Shown: positions 42,918 to 52,220, counted from the first letter of the stretch. The stretch is 64,000 nt of DNA from Mucilaginibacter flavus (GCF_030409315.1 NZ_JAUFPS010000021.1:42956-106955); one strand, 5' to 3'. Made by a program: numbers and translations. Notes: generated from the sequence alone by a model not told the origin.

Positions 42918-44027
42918 ATGATGAAAACTCAAACGAATTTTTCAAAATCGTGCTGCTTTATTATGCTGGCCTTATACGTTTTAAACGGGTGTAAAGCAAA
43001 CGTAAAGCAGGCAGATACGGATACTGTTAAAAGCGGTAAAACAAAGCAAGTAAAGTTTTTAAGCAAACCGCTGATCAGTTCAATTTATACCGCCGATCCT
43101 TCGGCGCACGTTTTTAACGGGAAAATTTATATCTATCCTTCTCATGATATCAATACCGGCATCCCTGAAAACGATAACGGCGATCATTTTGCCATGCGGG
43201 ATTATCATATCCTTTCAATGGATAGTATTGGCGGTAAGGTTACCGATCATGGTGTTGATTTTGATATCAAAGATATTCCCTGGGCTGGCCGGCAGCTTTG
43301 GGCGCCCGACGCGGCTTTTAAAAATGGCACGTATTACCTGTATTTCCCGGTAAAGGATAAAAAGGACGTGTTCAGAATTGGGGTGGCTACGTCAGCAAAT
43401 CCAGCCGGACCTTTCAAGGCAGAACCTGCACCAATTGAGGGTAGTTTCAGTATCGATCCTGCTGTGTTTACCGATACTGACGGAAAAACTTATATGTATT
43501 TTGGCGGCATCTGGGGCGGTCAGTTACAGCGTTGGGTAAGCGGTCATTACGATGCCAACGGATCAAAAACTGATTTGAAACAGGATAATGCCCCGGCAAT
43601 TTCCTGCAAGGTTGCTTTACTGACAGCCGATATGAAACATTTTGACGGTAAAGTAAAAGATGTGGTTATTGTTGATAGCGTGGGCAAACCTCTGTTAACC
43701 GGCGATAAGAACCGTCGTTTTTTTGAAGGTTCATGGATGCACAAGTACAACGGTAAATACTATTTTACATATTCAACAGGCGATACGCATTTGCTTTGCT
43801 ATGCCATTGGCGATAATCCGCTTGGTCCGTTCACTTACAAGGGTGTGATCATGAAACCCGTACAAGGCTGGACTACACATCACTCTATAGTAGAAATTAA
43901 AGGCAAGTGGTACATATTTTACCACGATACCGAACTATCGGGCAAAACCTATCTCCGTAACGTTAAAGTAGTGCCATTGCAGCACAACATCGATGGCTCA
44001 ATTGTAGAAATTGACCCTTTTTTGTAG
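42918..44027 (+). CDS. GH43-like beta-xylosidase/arabinofuranosidase lipoprotein
   Basis: A 369-residue protein from the ATG at 42918 (a second ATG follows at 42921); the frame further upstream lacks a signal. The lipobox is YVLNGC near residue 28. The five-bladed propeller shows the catalytic-base Asp60 in TADPSAHVFNGKIYIYPSHD, the pKa modulator Asp in APDAAFKNGTYYLYFP, and the likely acid Glu in FFEGSWMHKYNGKYYFTYS. These identify GH43. It probably removes xylose or arabinose side chains or ends. First gene of the second enzyme operon under the LacI operator. Confidence 0.92.
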   Translation: MMKTQTNFSKSCCFIMLALYVLNGCKANVKQADTDTVKSGKTKQVKFLSKPLISSIYTADPSAHVFNGKIYIYPSHDINTGIPENDNGDHFAMRDYHILSMDSIGGKVTDHGVDFDIKDIPWAGRQLWAPDAAFKNGTYYLYFPVKDKKDVFRIGVATSANPAGPFKAEPAPIEGSFSIDPAVFTDTDGKTYMYFGGIWGGQLQRWVSGHYDANGSKTDLKQDNAPAISCKVALLTADMKHFDGKVKDVVIVDSVGKPLLTGDKNRRFFEGSWMHKYNGKYYFTYSTGDTHLLCYAIGDNPLGPFTYKGVIMKPVQGWTTHHSIVEIKGKWYIFYHDTELSGKTYLRNVKVVPLQHNIDGSIVEIDPFL

Positions 44028-44055
44028 GGGGATTTTTTAATAAAAAACTAAATTA

Positions 44056-45153
44056 ATGTTTAAAAAGATAAAGAAGCAGGCGTTGATTGTTGCAACAGTT
44101 TCCGGTTTGTTGACGTCGTTACAAGCAGATGCGCAAAGCTCGTCACAGGGAAAAGGGTTGAAAGATTATTACCAGTCTTATTTTCCTATCGGCGTGGCCG
44201 TATCGCCGGCATCGTTAAAAGATACGGCTTTGAGGGCGCTCATTCTGCAACAGTTCAATAGCCTCACGCCCGAAAACGCGATGAAGATGGGACCCATCCA
44301 TCCGCAGGAAAACAGGTATTACTGGGATAACGCCGACGCGATAGTAGCTTTTGCCGGGGCGAATGGCTTAAAAGTTCGTGGGCATAACCTTTGCTGGCAT
44401 GAACAAACCCCAGCGTGGATGTTTATCGGTGAAGACGGTAAACGGGTAAGCAAGGAAATTTTGCTAAAAAGGCTGAAAGATCATATACAGACAGTAGTGG
44501 GCCGGTACAAAGGCAAAATATATGCCTGGGATGTGGTGAACGAAGCGGTGGACGACGACAGCACCAAGTTTCTCCGAAACTCCACCTGGTATAAAATATG
44601 CGGCGAAGACTATATTTACGAGGCCTTTAAATACGCGCATGAGGCCGACCCAAACGCCGTACTTTTTTATAACGATTACAATACCGAACGGCCCGAAAAA
44701 AGGGAAAGGATATACCGGCTGTTAAAAAAACTGGTGGATGCAAAAATACCTATCGGAGGGGTAGGATTACAGGCACATTGGTCGTTATATGAGCCATCGC
44801 AAAAGGAACTTATCGCTACGATTGAAAAATTCGCATCGCTTGGACTTAAAGTGCAGATCACCGAGTTGGATATGTCTGTATATCCCTGGGAAAAACAATC
44901 GCGCGCGTTGCATGCCGGCGAATCTGCTGAGTTTACGCCGTTGCTCGATCAGAAACAGGCAGATCAATATCGCATGGTTTTTGAAGTATTCAGGAAATAT
45001 AAGGATGTAATTACCGGCGTTACTTTCTGGAATATCTCTGATAAACATACCTGGCTTGACGAGTACCCGGTAAGAGGGCGAAAAAACTACCCGCTGTTAT
45101 TTGACCAGCAAAATCACCCTAAAAAAGCCTATTGGGAAGTTACCCGTTTTTAA
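44056..45153 (+). CDS. GH10 endo-1,4-beta-xylanase, single-domain
   Basis: A 365-residue exported GH10 enzyme without a binding module; the signal peptide ends QADAQS (residue about 29). The barrel is complete: FNSLTPENAMKMGPIHP, RGHNLCWHEQTP, acid/base Glu163 in WDVVNEAVDDD, nucleophile Glu270 in ITELDMSVYPW, and GVTFWNISDKHTWL near the end. It has no lipobox, so it is probably periplasmic and cuts imported xylo-oligosaccharides. It is 28 bases after the GH43 gene and its stop nearly touches the next gene. Confidence 0.95.
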   Translation: MFKKIKKQALIVATVSGLLTSLQADAQSSSQGKGLKDYYQSYFPIGVAVSPASLKDTALRALILQQFNSLTPENAMKMGPIHPQENRYYWDNADAIVAFAGANGLKVRGHNLCWHEQTPAWMFIGEDGKRVSKEILLKRLKDHIQTVVGRYKGKIYAWDVVNEAVDDDSTKFLRNSTWYKICGEDYIYEAFKYAHEADPNAVLFYNDYNTERPEKRERIYRLLKKLVDAKIPIGGVGLQAHWSLYEPSQKELIATIEKFASLGLKVQITELDMSVYPWEKQSRALHAGESAEFTPLLDQKQADQYRMVFEVFRKYKDVITGVTFWNISDKHTWLDEYPVRGRKNYPLLFDQQNHPKKAYWEVTRF

Positions 45154-45170
45154 TGCAATTGCTGATTAAC

Positions 45171-48026
45171 ATGAAGCTATATAGAGCCCTTTTAATATTT
45201 CTGGTTTCCTTAATACTGCTAAACTACAGTACTTATGGCCAGTCACCGGGACAGAGAAGATATGTCTCGGCAGTAGCGGGGTCGGGCTTTTTTCCGCTTG
45301 CTGTGCCAGGGAAACAAGTGATATTATATCTGGATACAGATGAATATGCTGGTGTGAAAAGGGCGGCGGCAAACTTAATAACCGACATTGCTGCTGTGAC
45401 CCAATCGGCACCGGGCAAAATCAGCACCAATTTTAAGGGCGATAAGCAAATGGTATTGATAGGCACTATCGGCAAAAACTCAAAAATAGACCGGCTGATT
45501 GCCGAAGGAAAGCTGGACGCCACTGCGATAAAAGGTAAATGGGAAGCGCACTTAACCCTGGTTATTAAAAATCCCTTCCCCGGAGTGGCACAGGCATTGG
45601 TTATTGCAGGCAGCGATAAGCGGGGAACTATTTATGGCATTTATGATCTATCGGCACAAATAGGCGTTTCACCCTGGTATTGGTGGGCAGATGTGCCGGT
45701 AAAACATCAAAAAAACATTTATGTAATTCCCGGCAACTTTACAGATGGAGAACCGGCCGTAAGATACCGGGGCATTTTTATTAATGATGAAGCGCCCGCG
45801 TTTCAGGGCTGGGCTAAGGAAAAGTTTGGAGGCGTAAATCATCAGGTTTATGAAAAAGTATTTGAACTTATTCTTCGCCTAAAAGGGAATTATTTATGGC
45901 CGGCCATGTGGGGTAATGCGTTTAATGATGATGATAAACTCAATCCGGTTTTGGCCGATGAGTATGGCATAGTGATGGGCACATCGCACCACGAACCTAT
46001 GGATAGGGCGCAGCAAGAGTGGAAACGTTATGGCACCGGCGCATGGAATTACCAAACCAATAAAACAGTGTTGCAGGAGTTTTGGAAACAAGGCATCATT
46101 AACATGGGTAACAAAGAAACCATTGTAACCGTTGGCATGCGGGGCGATGGCGATATGCCCATGGCCGAAGAAAGTAACATAGCCCTGTTGGAAAACATAG
46201 TGCACGATCAGCGGGAGATCATCAGCCAGGTTACCGGGAAAGCTGCTTCACAAACGCCGCAAATGTGGGCGCTATATAAAGAGGTTCAGGATTATTACGA
46301 TAAGGGTATGCGGGTACCCGATGATGTTACCCTGCTGTTATGCGATGATAACTGGGGCAACATCCGCAAATTACCTGCTTTAGGGGCCAAACCCAGAAAA
46401 GGCGGCTACGGTATTTATTTTCATTTTGATTATGTAGGTGATCCCCGAAATTACAAATGGCTTAACACCAATGAAATTGCCGCGACCTGGGAACAAATGC
46501 ACCTGGCCTATGAATATAACGCCCGGCAGGTATGGGTAGTAAATGTTGGCGATATAAAACCAATGGAATACCCCATCAGTTTTTTTATGGATTATGCCTG
46601 GGCTCCCGATAAATGGCCGGCCACACGATTGCCGGATTATGCCAAAGCCTGGGCAGCGCAACAATTTGGATCGGAAAACGCGGGTAAAATAGCAAAGATA
46701 CTCACGCAATACACCCGTTTTAACAGTCGCCGTAAACCGGAGTTGTTGGATCAAAATACCTATAGCCTGGTTAACTACAACGAATTTGAGCGGGTAACTA
46801 CCGATTATGTTGGGCTAAAAAATGATGCTAAAGATTTGTATACAAAAATACCTGCAAGCTATAAAGATGCTTATTACCAGCTGGTTTTGCACCCGGTAAC
46901 GGCTTGCGCCAATTTGTATGAACTGTATTTTGCAGCCGCCCGAAATAAATTATATGCGGAGCAGGGCAGAGCGGCAAGCAATTCAACTGCTAAACGGATT
47001 CAGCAGCTTTTTGAAAGGGATAAACAAATCTCGCGCTATTATAATGATACCTTATCTAATAGTAAATGGCACCACATGATGGATCAAACCCATATTGGCT
47101 ATACCTATTGGCAACAGCCGGAAGTTGATAAAATGCCGCCTGCTAAAACGATCTCACTGGCCGAAAGTGCCAACGTTGGTGTTACTGTGGAAGGTTCGCC
47201 GGAAGTTTATCTGCCCGGACAGCACTTAACATCTTTGCCCCGGTTTTATCCATGGAATAGTAAAGGGCATTATATAGAAATATTTAACCGTGGTAAAACG
47301 GCATTTAAATATCAGCTTCAATCGCCCGTTGCTTATGTTCAATTCAGTTCGGCGGCAGGCATGGTTACAGAACAGGAACGGGTTATGATCAATATAGATT
47401 GGGCTAAAGCGCCAGCCGACATTTCACAAATACCTGTTACGGTTAGTACTGATGCCGGTAAATTGGTTGTGGATGTTAATATTGATAATGAGCATTTAAA
47501 AGATCATAAGTTCCGTGATATCGGCGGGTATATTGCTATTGAAGCGGCACATTATACCCGTGCCGTAGCCGATAAGCAGGTAAACTGGCAGGAAATTCCC
47601 GATTATGGACGCACTTTATCGGGCGTTTGCCCTATCCCGGTTACCGCCGCTGCATATCAGCCTGGTAATAATAGCCCACACCTCGAATATCAGATCAGTT
47701 TAAAAGATACCGGCCGCATAAACGTGATCATGTATATTTCGCCAACGCTCGATTTTAAAGCGAAAAAAGGTTTGTATTACGCCGTATCAATAGATGATGA
47801 TGCGCCACAATTGGTCAACATCAACAAAAACGAAACACCTGGCAGTGGCGAGTGGGGGAACAGTGTAGCCAACAATATTAAAAAGCTGCAAACCACGCAT
47901 GTGATCAACAAGCCCGGTACCCATGTTTTAAAATATTGGATGGTTGATGCCGGCGTGGTATTACAAAAAGTGGTGATTGATAGCGGCGGGCTAAAGGATA
48001 GTTATTTGGGGCCGGAGGAGCATTGA
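45171..48026 (+). CDS. GH115 xylan alpha-1,2-glucuronidase
   Basis: A 951-residue exported enzyme. The ATG at 45171 starts a good signal peptide (MKLYRALLIFLVSLILL); another ATG at 45153 overlaps the stop of the GH10 gene. Family blocks include RGTIYGIYDLSAQIGVSPWYWWADVP, YRGIFINDEAPAFQGW, LKGNYLWPAMWGNAFNDDD, GTSHHEPMDRAQQEW and WVVNVGDIKPMEYPISFFMDYAW. The C-terminal beta-rich part (VPVTVSTDAGKLVVDV-like onward) is typical. GH115 removes 4-O-methyl-glucuronic acid from internal and terminal xylose, completing glucuronoxylan breakdown with GH10, CE15 and GH43. Confidence 0.95.
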   Translation: MKLYRALLIFLVSLILLNYSTYGQSPGQRRYVSAVAGSGFFPLAVPGKQVILYLDTDEYAGVKRAAANLITDIAAVTQSAPGKISTNFKGDKQMVLIGTIGKNSKIDRLIAEGKLDATAIKGKWEAHLTLVIKNPFPGVAQALVIAGSDKRGTIYGIYDLSAQIGVSPWYWWADVPVKHQKNIYVIPGNFTDGEPAVRYRGIFINDEAPAFQGWAKEKFGGVNHQVYEKVFELILRLKGNYLWPAMWGNAFNDDDKLNPVLADEYGIVMGTSHHEPMDRAQQEWKRYGTGAWNYQTNKTVLQEFWKQGIINMGNKETIVTVGMRGDGDMPMAEESNIALLENIVHDQREIISQVTGKAASQTPQMWALYKEVQDYYDKGMRVPDDVTLLLCDDNWGNIRKLPALGAKPRKGGYGIYFHFDYVGDPRNYKWLNTNEIAATWEQMHLAYEYNARQVWVVNVGDIKPMEYPISFFMDYAWAPDKWPATRLPDYAKAWAAQQFGSENAGKIAKILTQYTRFNSRRKPELLDQNTYSLVNYNEFERVTTDYVGLKNDAKDLYTKIPASYKDAYYQLVLHPVTACANLYELYFAAARNKLYAEQGRAASNSTAKRIQQLFERDKQISRYYNDTLSNSKWHHMMDQTHIGYTYWQQPEVDKMPPAKTISLAESANVGVTVEGSPEVYLPGQHLTSLPRFYPWNSKGHYIEIFNRGKTAFKYQLQSPVAYVQFSSAAGMVTEQERVMINIDWAKAPADISQIPVTVSTDAGKLVVDVNIDNEHLKDHKFRDIGGYIAIEAAHYTRAVADKQVNWQEIPDYGRTLSGVCPIPVTAAAYQPGNNSPHLEYQISLKDTGRINVIMYISPTLDFKAKKGLYYAVSIDDDAPQLVNINKNETPGSGEWGNSVANNIKKLQTTHVINKPGTHVLKYWMVDAGVVLQKVVIDSGGLKDSYLGPEEH

Positions 48027-48034
48027 GGCGTTTT

Positions 48035-48140
48035 TGTAGGAGACGCAATATTTTGTGTCTCCCGCGTGCAAATCCAATTTGCATTTCCTCTTGTAAAACC
48101 GCTCTTTATAGCTGGAGACGCAAAATATTGCGTCTCTACA
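48035..48140. repeat. Nested palindrome element, GGAGACGCAATATT family
   Basis: TGTAGGAGACGCAATATTTTG (48035) and CAAAATATTGCGTCTCTACA (ending 48140) are inverted arms with one extra base. Each arm is itself nearly palindromic (GGAGACGCAATATTTTGTGTCTCC). The middle holds a GTGCAAATCCAATTTGCAT dyad. It fills the gap between the convergent GH115 and SDR genes. Confidence 0.75.
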
Positions 48141-48176
48141 TTTAACAAATAGTGTCAAACGTTATCCTTTAAGCGC

Positions 48177-48923
48177 CTAAAAACCAATAGAGTTCCCCCC
48201 GTCAACTGGCAGAATCACCCCGGTGGTGTATTTTGAAGCATCGGATGCAAGGTAAAAAATAGCTTCGGCTACATCCAATGGTTCGCCAAGTTTCCCCATG
48301 GGCGTTCTTGATAGTACTTTGTTTTTGCGGTTGGGATCATTATCAAGCGCTTTTGCCGACATATCCGTTGCAATAAAACCCGGCGCAACGCAATTTACCC
48401 TGATACCGAGGGGAGAAAGTTCTGTAGCCATGGCCCTGGTCATCCCTTCAATGGCCGATTTTGTAGCCGTATAGGCAATCACAAACGGGATACCATATTG
48501 TGAAGCCATTGAGCTGATGTTTACAATGCTGCCGTTTCCCGCTTCCTGCATATATTTCACCGTCTGCCTGCTAATCGCAAACACCGCCGAAAGATTGGTT
48601 TGTATAATTTGCTGAAAGTCGGCATCGGTAACCTCGGTAAAAGCTTTCTTCTGGTTAATGCCGGCGTTATTCACCAAAATATCCGGTGTGCCGTATTCCG
48701 TAACTATTTCATCTATTAATGCAGGTATACCTTCAAGTTTACCCAAATCATAAACTTTATAACTGCAAAGTGCGCCAAGCGATTCGGCGGCGGTGTGTAA
48801 TTTATGCTGATCGCGCCCTATAATAATAGTACGGATACCATTTTCGGTGAATTTTTTGGCTGTGGCCAGGCCCAATCCCGAACCTCCGCCGGTGATAATG
48901 GCAAGTTTGCTTCCTGGTTTCAT
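48177..48923 (-). CDS. SDR-family oxidoreductase co-transcribed with the LacI gene
   Basis: A 248-residue classical SDR. GGGSGLGLATAKKF is the nucleotide-binding motif, NNAGINQ follows, and the catalytic motif is YTATKSA with Ser in IVNISSMAS. The C-terminus VILPVDGGNSIGF resembles gluconate 5-dehydrogenase/KduD-like and FabG-like members. It lies 11 bases downstream of the LacI gene on the same strand, so it should be induced with the xylan genes. A role in uronate or pentose metabolism is plausible from context but not shown by sequence. Confidence 0.88.
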   Translation of the reverse strand: MKPGSKLAIITGGGSGLGLATAKKFTENGIRTIIIGRDQHKLHTAAESLGALCSYKVYDLGKLEGIPALIDEIVTEYGTPDILVNNAGINQKKAFTEVTDADFQQIIQTNLSAVFAISRQTVKYMQEAGNGSIVNISSMASQYGIPFVIAYTATKSAIEGMTRAMATELSPLGIRVNCVAPGFIATDMSAKALDNDPNRKNKVLSRTPMGKLGEPLDVAEAIFYLASDASKYTTGVILPVDGGNSIGF

Positions 48924-48934
48924 TTAATATGCCA

Positions 48935-49972
48935 CTAAGATTTTTTACTTCGTAAAGATGATTCCCTGATAATCAATTCCGACCTCAGGATCAAACTATG
49001 GGTTTGTTGCAGGTCGCTTTTATCAACCAGGTGGTTGATGAGCAATTTTGCGGCTACTTCGCCCATTTCGTAACCTTTATAATTTACCGTGGTAAGGTTG
49101 GGCTGCACCACGCAGGCAGTCGGATCATTATTAAACCCGGCAAAAGCAATATCTTCCGGAATCCGGATGCCATGTTTTTGTAATTCTATCATACAGCTAA
49201 CCGCGCAGATATCATTTGCCGCAAATACAGCATCGGGCAATTTTTCCATTTTTAGTATCTGTGTAGCCGCGTCAATACCTGCCTGGCTGCTCAGGTCGCC
49301 AATAATTACCGAACTTTCATTAAACTGTAGCCCGTTTTCTGCTAATGCTTTTTTGTAGCCGCTAAGCCTATCAGTGTATACGTTTCTTAGTAAGCTGGCG
49401 GTAAGATGAACAATGTTTTTGCAGCCTTCGGCAATCAAATGACTGGTTATTTCATATGCGGCTTTGGTATTATCGATAAAAATTTGCGGGCACGATGCAT
49501 GTTCAAATACCCTGTCAACAAATATTACGGGTATATTTCTTTTTAAAAAAGGTTCAAAGTGCTCAATATCAGTAGTATCATAAGCCAGCGAAACCAGTAA
49601 ACCATCCACCCGGTTATTCAACATTGCCCTGGCGTTGGTAACCTCTTTCTGCATGGTTTCTAAGGATTGACTGATGAAAAGGCTGTAGTTATTATTGTTA
49701 ACCGCTTTTTCTACACCGGCAATCAGGTCCGACATAAAACTACTGTTAAGCCTGGGCACAATAACGCCTATCACATTGCTTTTTTTACTACGCAGATTGC
49801 TGGCTATTGAGTTAGATCTGTAGCCCATTTCGTCGGCCGCTTTCAATATCGATTTGCGGGTGCTTTTACTAACGCGGGGATGGTTGGTAAGTCCACGGCT
49901 TACCGTTGCCGCAGAAATGTTGAGTTTTTCTGCAATATCATATATGGTTACTTCTTTTTGCCCTTTGTCCAT
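48935..49972 (-). CDS. LacI-family transcriptional repressor of the xylan locus
   Basis: A 345-residue regulator. The N-terminal LacI helix-turn-helix is VTIYDIAEKLNISAATVSRGLTNHP (residues about 8-32), then the hinge helix and a periplasmic-binding-protein-like effector domain (NVIGVIVPRLNSSFMSDLIAGVE; PVIFVDRVFEH; IAFAGFNNDPTACVVQP). LacI-type operators occur in its own promoter and before susC, GH43 and the esterase gene. It most likely represses all four units until a xylan-derived sugar binds. First gene of a two-gene operon with the SDR. Confidence 0.93.
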   Translation of the reverse strand: MDKGQKEVTIYDIAEKLNISAATVSRGLTNHPRVSKSTRKSILKAADEMGYRSNSIASNLRSKKSNVIGVIVPRLNSSFMSDLIAGVEKAVNNNNYSLFISQSLETMQKEVTNARAMLNNRVDGLLVSLAYDTTDIEHFEPFLKRNIPVIFVDRVFEHASCPQIFIDNTKAAYEITSHLIAEGCKNIVHLTASLLRNVYTDRLSGYKKALAENGLQFNESSVIIGDLSSQAGIDAATQILKMEKLPDAVFAANDICAVSCMIELQKHGIRIPEDIAFAGFNNDPTACVVQPNLTTVNYKGYEMGEVAAKLLINHLVDKSDLQQTHSLILRSELIIRESSLRSKKS

Positions 49973-50027
49973 TAGCTAAACTGCGGTAATGATCGCCACT
50001 TTTAACCGCTTTAAAAATTAACGCGAA

Positions 50028-50043
50028 TCAATCGATAAATATA
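50028..50043 (-). promoter_or_regulatory. lacI promoter with operator TCAATCGATAAA
   Basis: On the minus strand TATATTTA (50043-50036) is one base off TAnnTTTG and overlaps an operator variant TTTATCGATTGA (50039-50028). The geometry is the same as at the other LacI sites, implying autoregulation. Confidence 0.55.
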
Positions 50044-50065
50044 AAACTTATTTGCCGAAAAAAAC

Positions 50066-50086
50066 TACTTTTAGGCAATCGATTAC
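50066..50086 (+). promoter_or_regulatory. Esterase promoter with operator GCAATCGATTAC
   Basis: TACTTTTA (50066-50073) is one base off TAnnTTTG, and GCAATCGATTAC (50075-50086) follows it directly. With the site at 50028 it lets one repressor control both divergent genes. Confidence 0.6.
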
Positions 50087-50125
50087 ATTTTGAATTTTAG
50101 CTGTGTAATCGCCTGTATTATAGGT

Positions 50126-52066
50126 ATGAAGTTGGTGAAAATATTGTTATTCATTTGCGGTGTATTTGTGGTGGTACCCGCCTGTGCAAAAATGCGGCTT
50201 CCGCAGCTGGTTGCCGATGGTATGGTGTTACAGCGAAATACCAGCGTAAATATCTGGGGATGGGCAAACGTGGGCGAAAAAATAGCCATCAGGTTTCAAA
50301 ACCGGGTATACCATACCGTTACCGGTAAAGATAGTGTGTGGAAGGTAATTTTACCACCGCTTAAGGCTGGCGGTCCTTATGTTATGGACCTCACCGCCGA
50401 TAACCACATCGTGCTTCACGATGTTTTAGTAGGTGATGTTTGGTTTTGCGCCGGGCAATCCAATATGGTTTTACCTATGGAAAGGGTAAAAGAGAAATAC
50501 CCCGATGAAATAGCCGTAGCCAACTACCCCGAAATAAGAAACTTTTTTGTGCCAACAGTTGCCGATGTTAGCGGGCTGCACCAGGATTTACCCGCAGGTA
50601 AGTGGCTAAAAACAGATACCAAAAACATTTTAAGCTTTGGTGCTACATCGTGGTTTTTTGCAAAGAGGCTGTATCAAAAGTATCGTGTTCCTATTGGTAT
50701 CATCAACTCAAGCGTAGGTGGCACGCCCATTGAAGCCTGGATTAGCAGGGAAGGCCTTAAAGGCATCGCGCCATTTGATAAACGCATGGCGCAATTTGGC
50801 AACGCAGCTTTCATAGATAGCGTTACCAGGAAACACGCCCCGGCCGCTGATCCGTTTAACACTGCCGCTTATGGTACAGACAAAGGCTTAAGTGAAACCC
50901 AACCCTGGTTTGATACCACTTATGCGCCCCGTCATTGGCATCATTTCTGGCTCCCCGGCTATTGGGAAGATCAGGGAATTAAAGACCTGCATGGCGTAGT
51001 GTGGTTTAGAAAAGAAATTAACCTTCCCGAGTCTGTAAGCGGGAAAGTGGCTAAACTTTTTGTCGGCCGTATTGTAGATGCCGATCAAACCTACGTAAAT
51101 GGCCGGCTTGTGGGGGGTATCAGCTATCAATATCCGCCACGTAGGTATACCGTGCAGGCCGGAATATTAAAACCGGGTAAAAATATAATTATGGTACGGG
51201 TAATTAATTTTGCCGGTAAAGGCGGCTTTGTTCCTGATAAAAGTTATCGTTTACAAATAGGGGATGATGCTATTGATCTTCGTGGCGATTGGCAGTATAA
51301 AGTAGGGCAGGCGTTTGAACCTGTTGAAACAGTTAATACTTTTTCGGCACAAAATGAACCTACGGGACTTTTTAACACCATGGTGGCCCCGGCAACTCCC
51401 TATACTATTAAAGGTATAGTTTGGTACCAGGGCGAAAGTAATACCGGTAAAGCATCTGTATACGGAAAATTGCTGACGGCGCTTATTGCCGATTGGCGTA
51501 AACACTGGAATGCCGGCAATATCCCTTTCATTTTTGCCCAGTTGCCCAATTTTAACGAGGTGCGATACCTGCCGGCAGAAAGCGAATGGGCAACCTTGCG
51601 CGAAGGGCAGCTTCAAGCCCTCGCGGTACCTGCAACGGGCATGGCAGTAACCATTGATGCAGGCGAATGGAATGATATCCATCCGCTTGATAAAAAAACA
51701 GTGGGCGGCAGGCTTGCTTTAGCCGCGGAACACGTGGCTTATGGCGAGCAGGGTGTAGTACCAACCGGGCCAATCTATAAATCGGCAAGTATTAATGGTA
51801 ATAAGATTGAACTTACTTTTAATAATGTTGGCACAGGGCTTACAACTAACGATGGCGACGAACTTGCCCAATTTGCTATTGCAGGGGCCGATAAAAAATT
51901 TGTATGGGCGCATGCGATCATCACTGGCGATAAGGTTTGGGTTTGGGCCGATAAAATAACCGCGCCGCTTTATGTAAGGTACGCCTGGGCCGATAACCCC
52001 GAAGGCGCAAATTTGTATAACAAGGAAGGTTTACCCGCATCACCTTTCAGAACAGATAAGCCGTAA
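50126..52066 (+). CDS. SASA-type (CE20/sialate O-acetylesterase-like) acetylxylan esterase
   Basis: A 646-residue exported protein from the ATG at 50126 (signal peptide ending VVPACAK). The SGNH nucleophile is Ser112 in WFCAGQSNMVLPM, and the catalytic Asp-His pair is in NDIHPLDKKTVGGRLALAA. Between them is a beta-sandwich insert (WFRKEINLPESVSGKVAKLFVGR, about residues 300-400), as in CE20-type acetylxylan esterases. Annotated sialate O-acetylesterases share this fold, but the xylan context and LacI operator favour removal of acetyl groups from xylan. Divergent from lacI. Confidence 0.85.
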   Translation: MKLVKILLFICGVFVVVPACAKMRLPQLVADGMVLQRNTSVNIWGWANVGEKIAIRFQNRVYHTVTGKDSVWKVILPPLKAGGPYVMDLTADNHIVLHDVLVGDVWFCAGQSNMVLPMERVKEKYPDEIAVANYPEIRNFFVPTVADVSGLHQDLPAGKWLKTDTKNILSFGATSWFFAKRLYQKYRVPIGIINSSVGGTPIEAWISREGLKGIAPFDKRMAQFGNAAFIDSVTRKHAPAADPFNTAAYGTDKGLSETQPWFDTTYAPRHWHHFWLPGYWEDQGIKDLHGVVWFRKEINLPESVSGKVAKLFVGRIVDADQTYVNGRLVGGISYQYPPRRYTVQAGILKPGKNIIMVRVINFAGKGGFVPDKSYRLQIGDDAIDLRGDWQYKVGQAFEPVETVNTFSAQNEPTGLFNTMVAPATPYTIKGIVWYQGESNTGKASVYGKLLTALIADWRKHWNAGNIPFIFAQLPNFNEVRYLPAESEWATLREGQLQALAVPATGMAVTIDAGEWNDIHPLDKKTVGGRLALAAEHVAYGEQGVVPTGPIYKSASINGNKIELTFNNVGTGLTTNDGDELAQFAIAGADKKFVWAHAIITGDKVWVWADKITAPLYVRYAWADNPEGANLYNKEGLPASPFRTDKP

Positions 52067-52160
52067 TACTTTCTGGAAAATCAGGATAAGATATTGCCAA
52101 AACATTTTCACCCCGGCTGTGTAAGTACTCCAATTTTATTTGAAATTTCGAGACGATTTA

Positions 52161-52191
52161 CCTCCTTACTATTTGCAAAAAACCAAGGAGG
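52161..52191 (+). promoter_or_regulatory. Hairpin pairing CCTCCTT with AAGGAGG upstream of the first GH92 gene
   Basis: A perfect 7-bp inverted repeat with a 17-base loop lies 30 bases before the chosen ATG (52221). The right arm is a full Shine-Dalgarno sequence and the left arm equals the 16S anti-SD. It is the only strong SD seen near a start here and would be hidden in the stem. Its role is uncertain. Confidence 0.35.
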
Positions 52192-52220
52192 GTGTAGTTT
52201 TGGGGCTTAAACAGCCTAAA

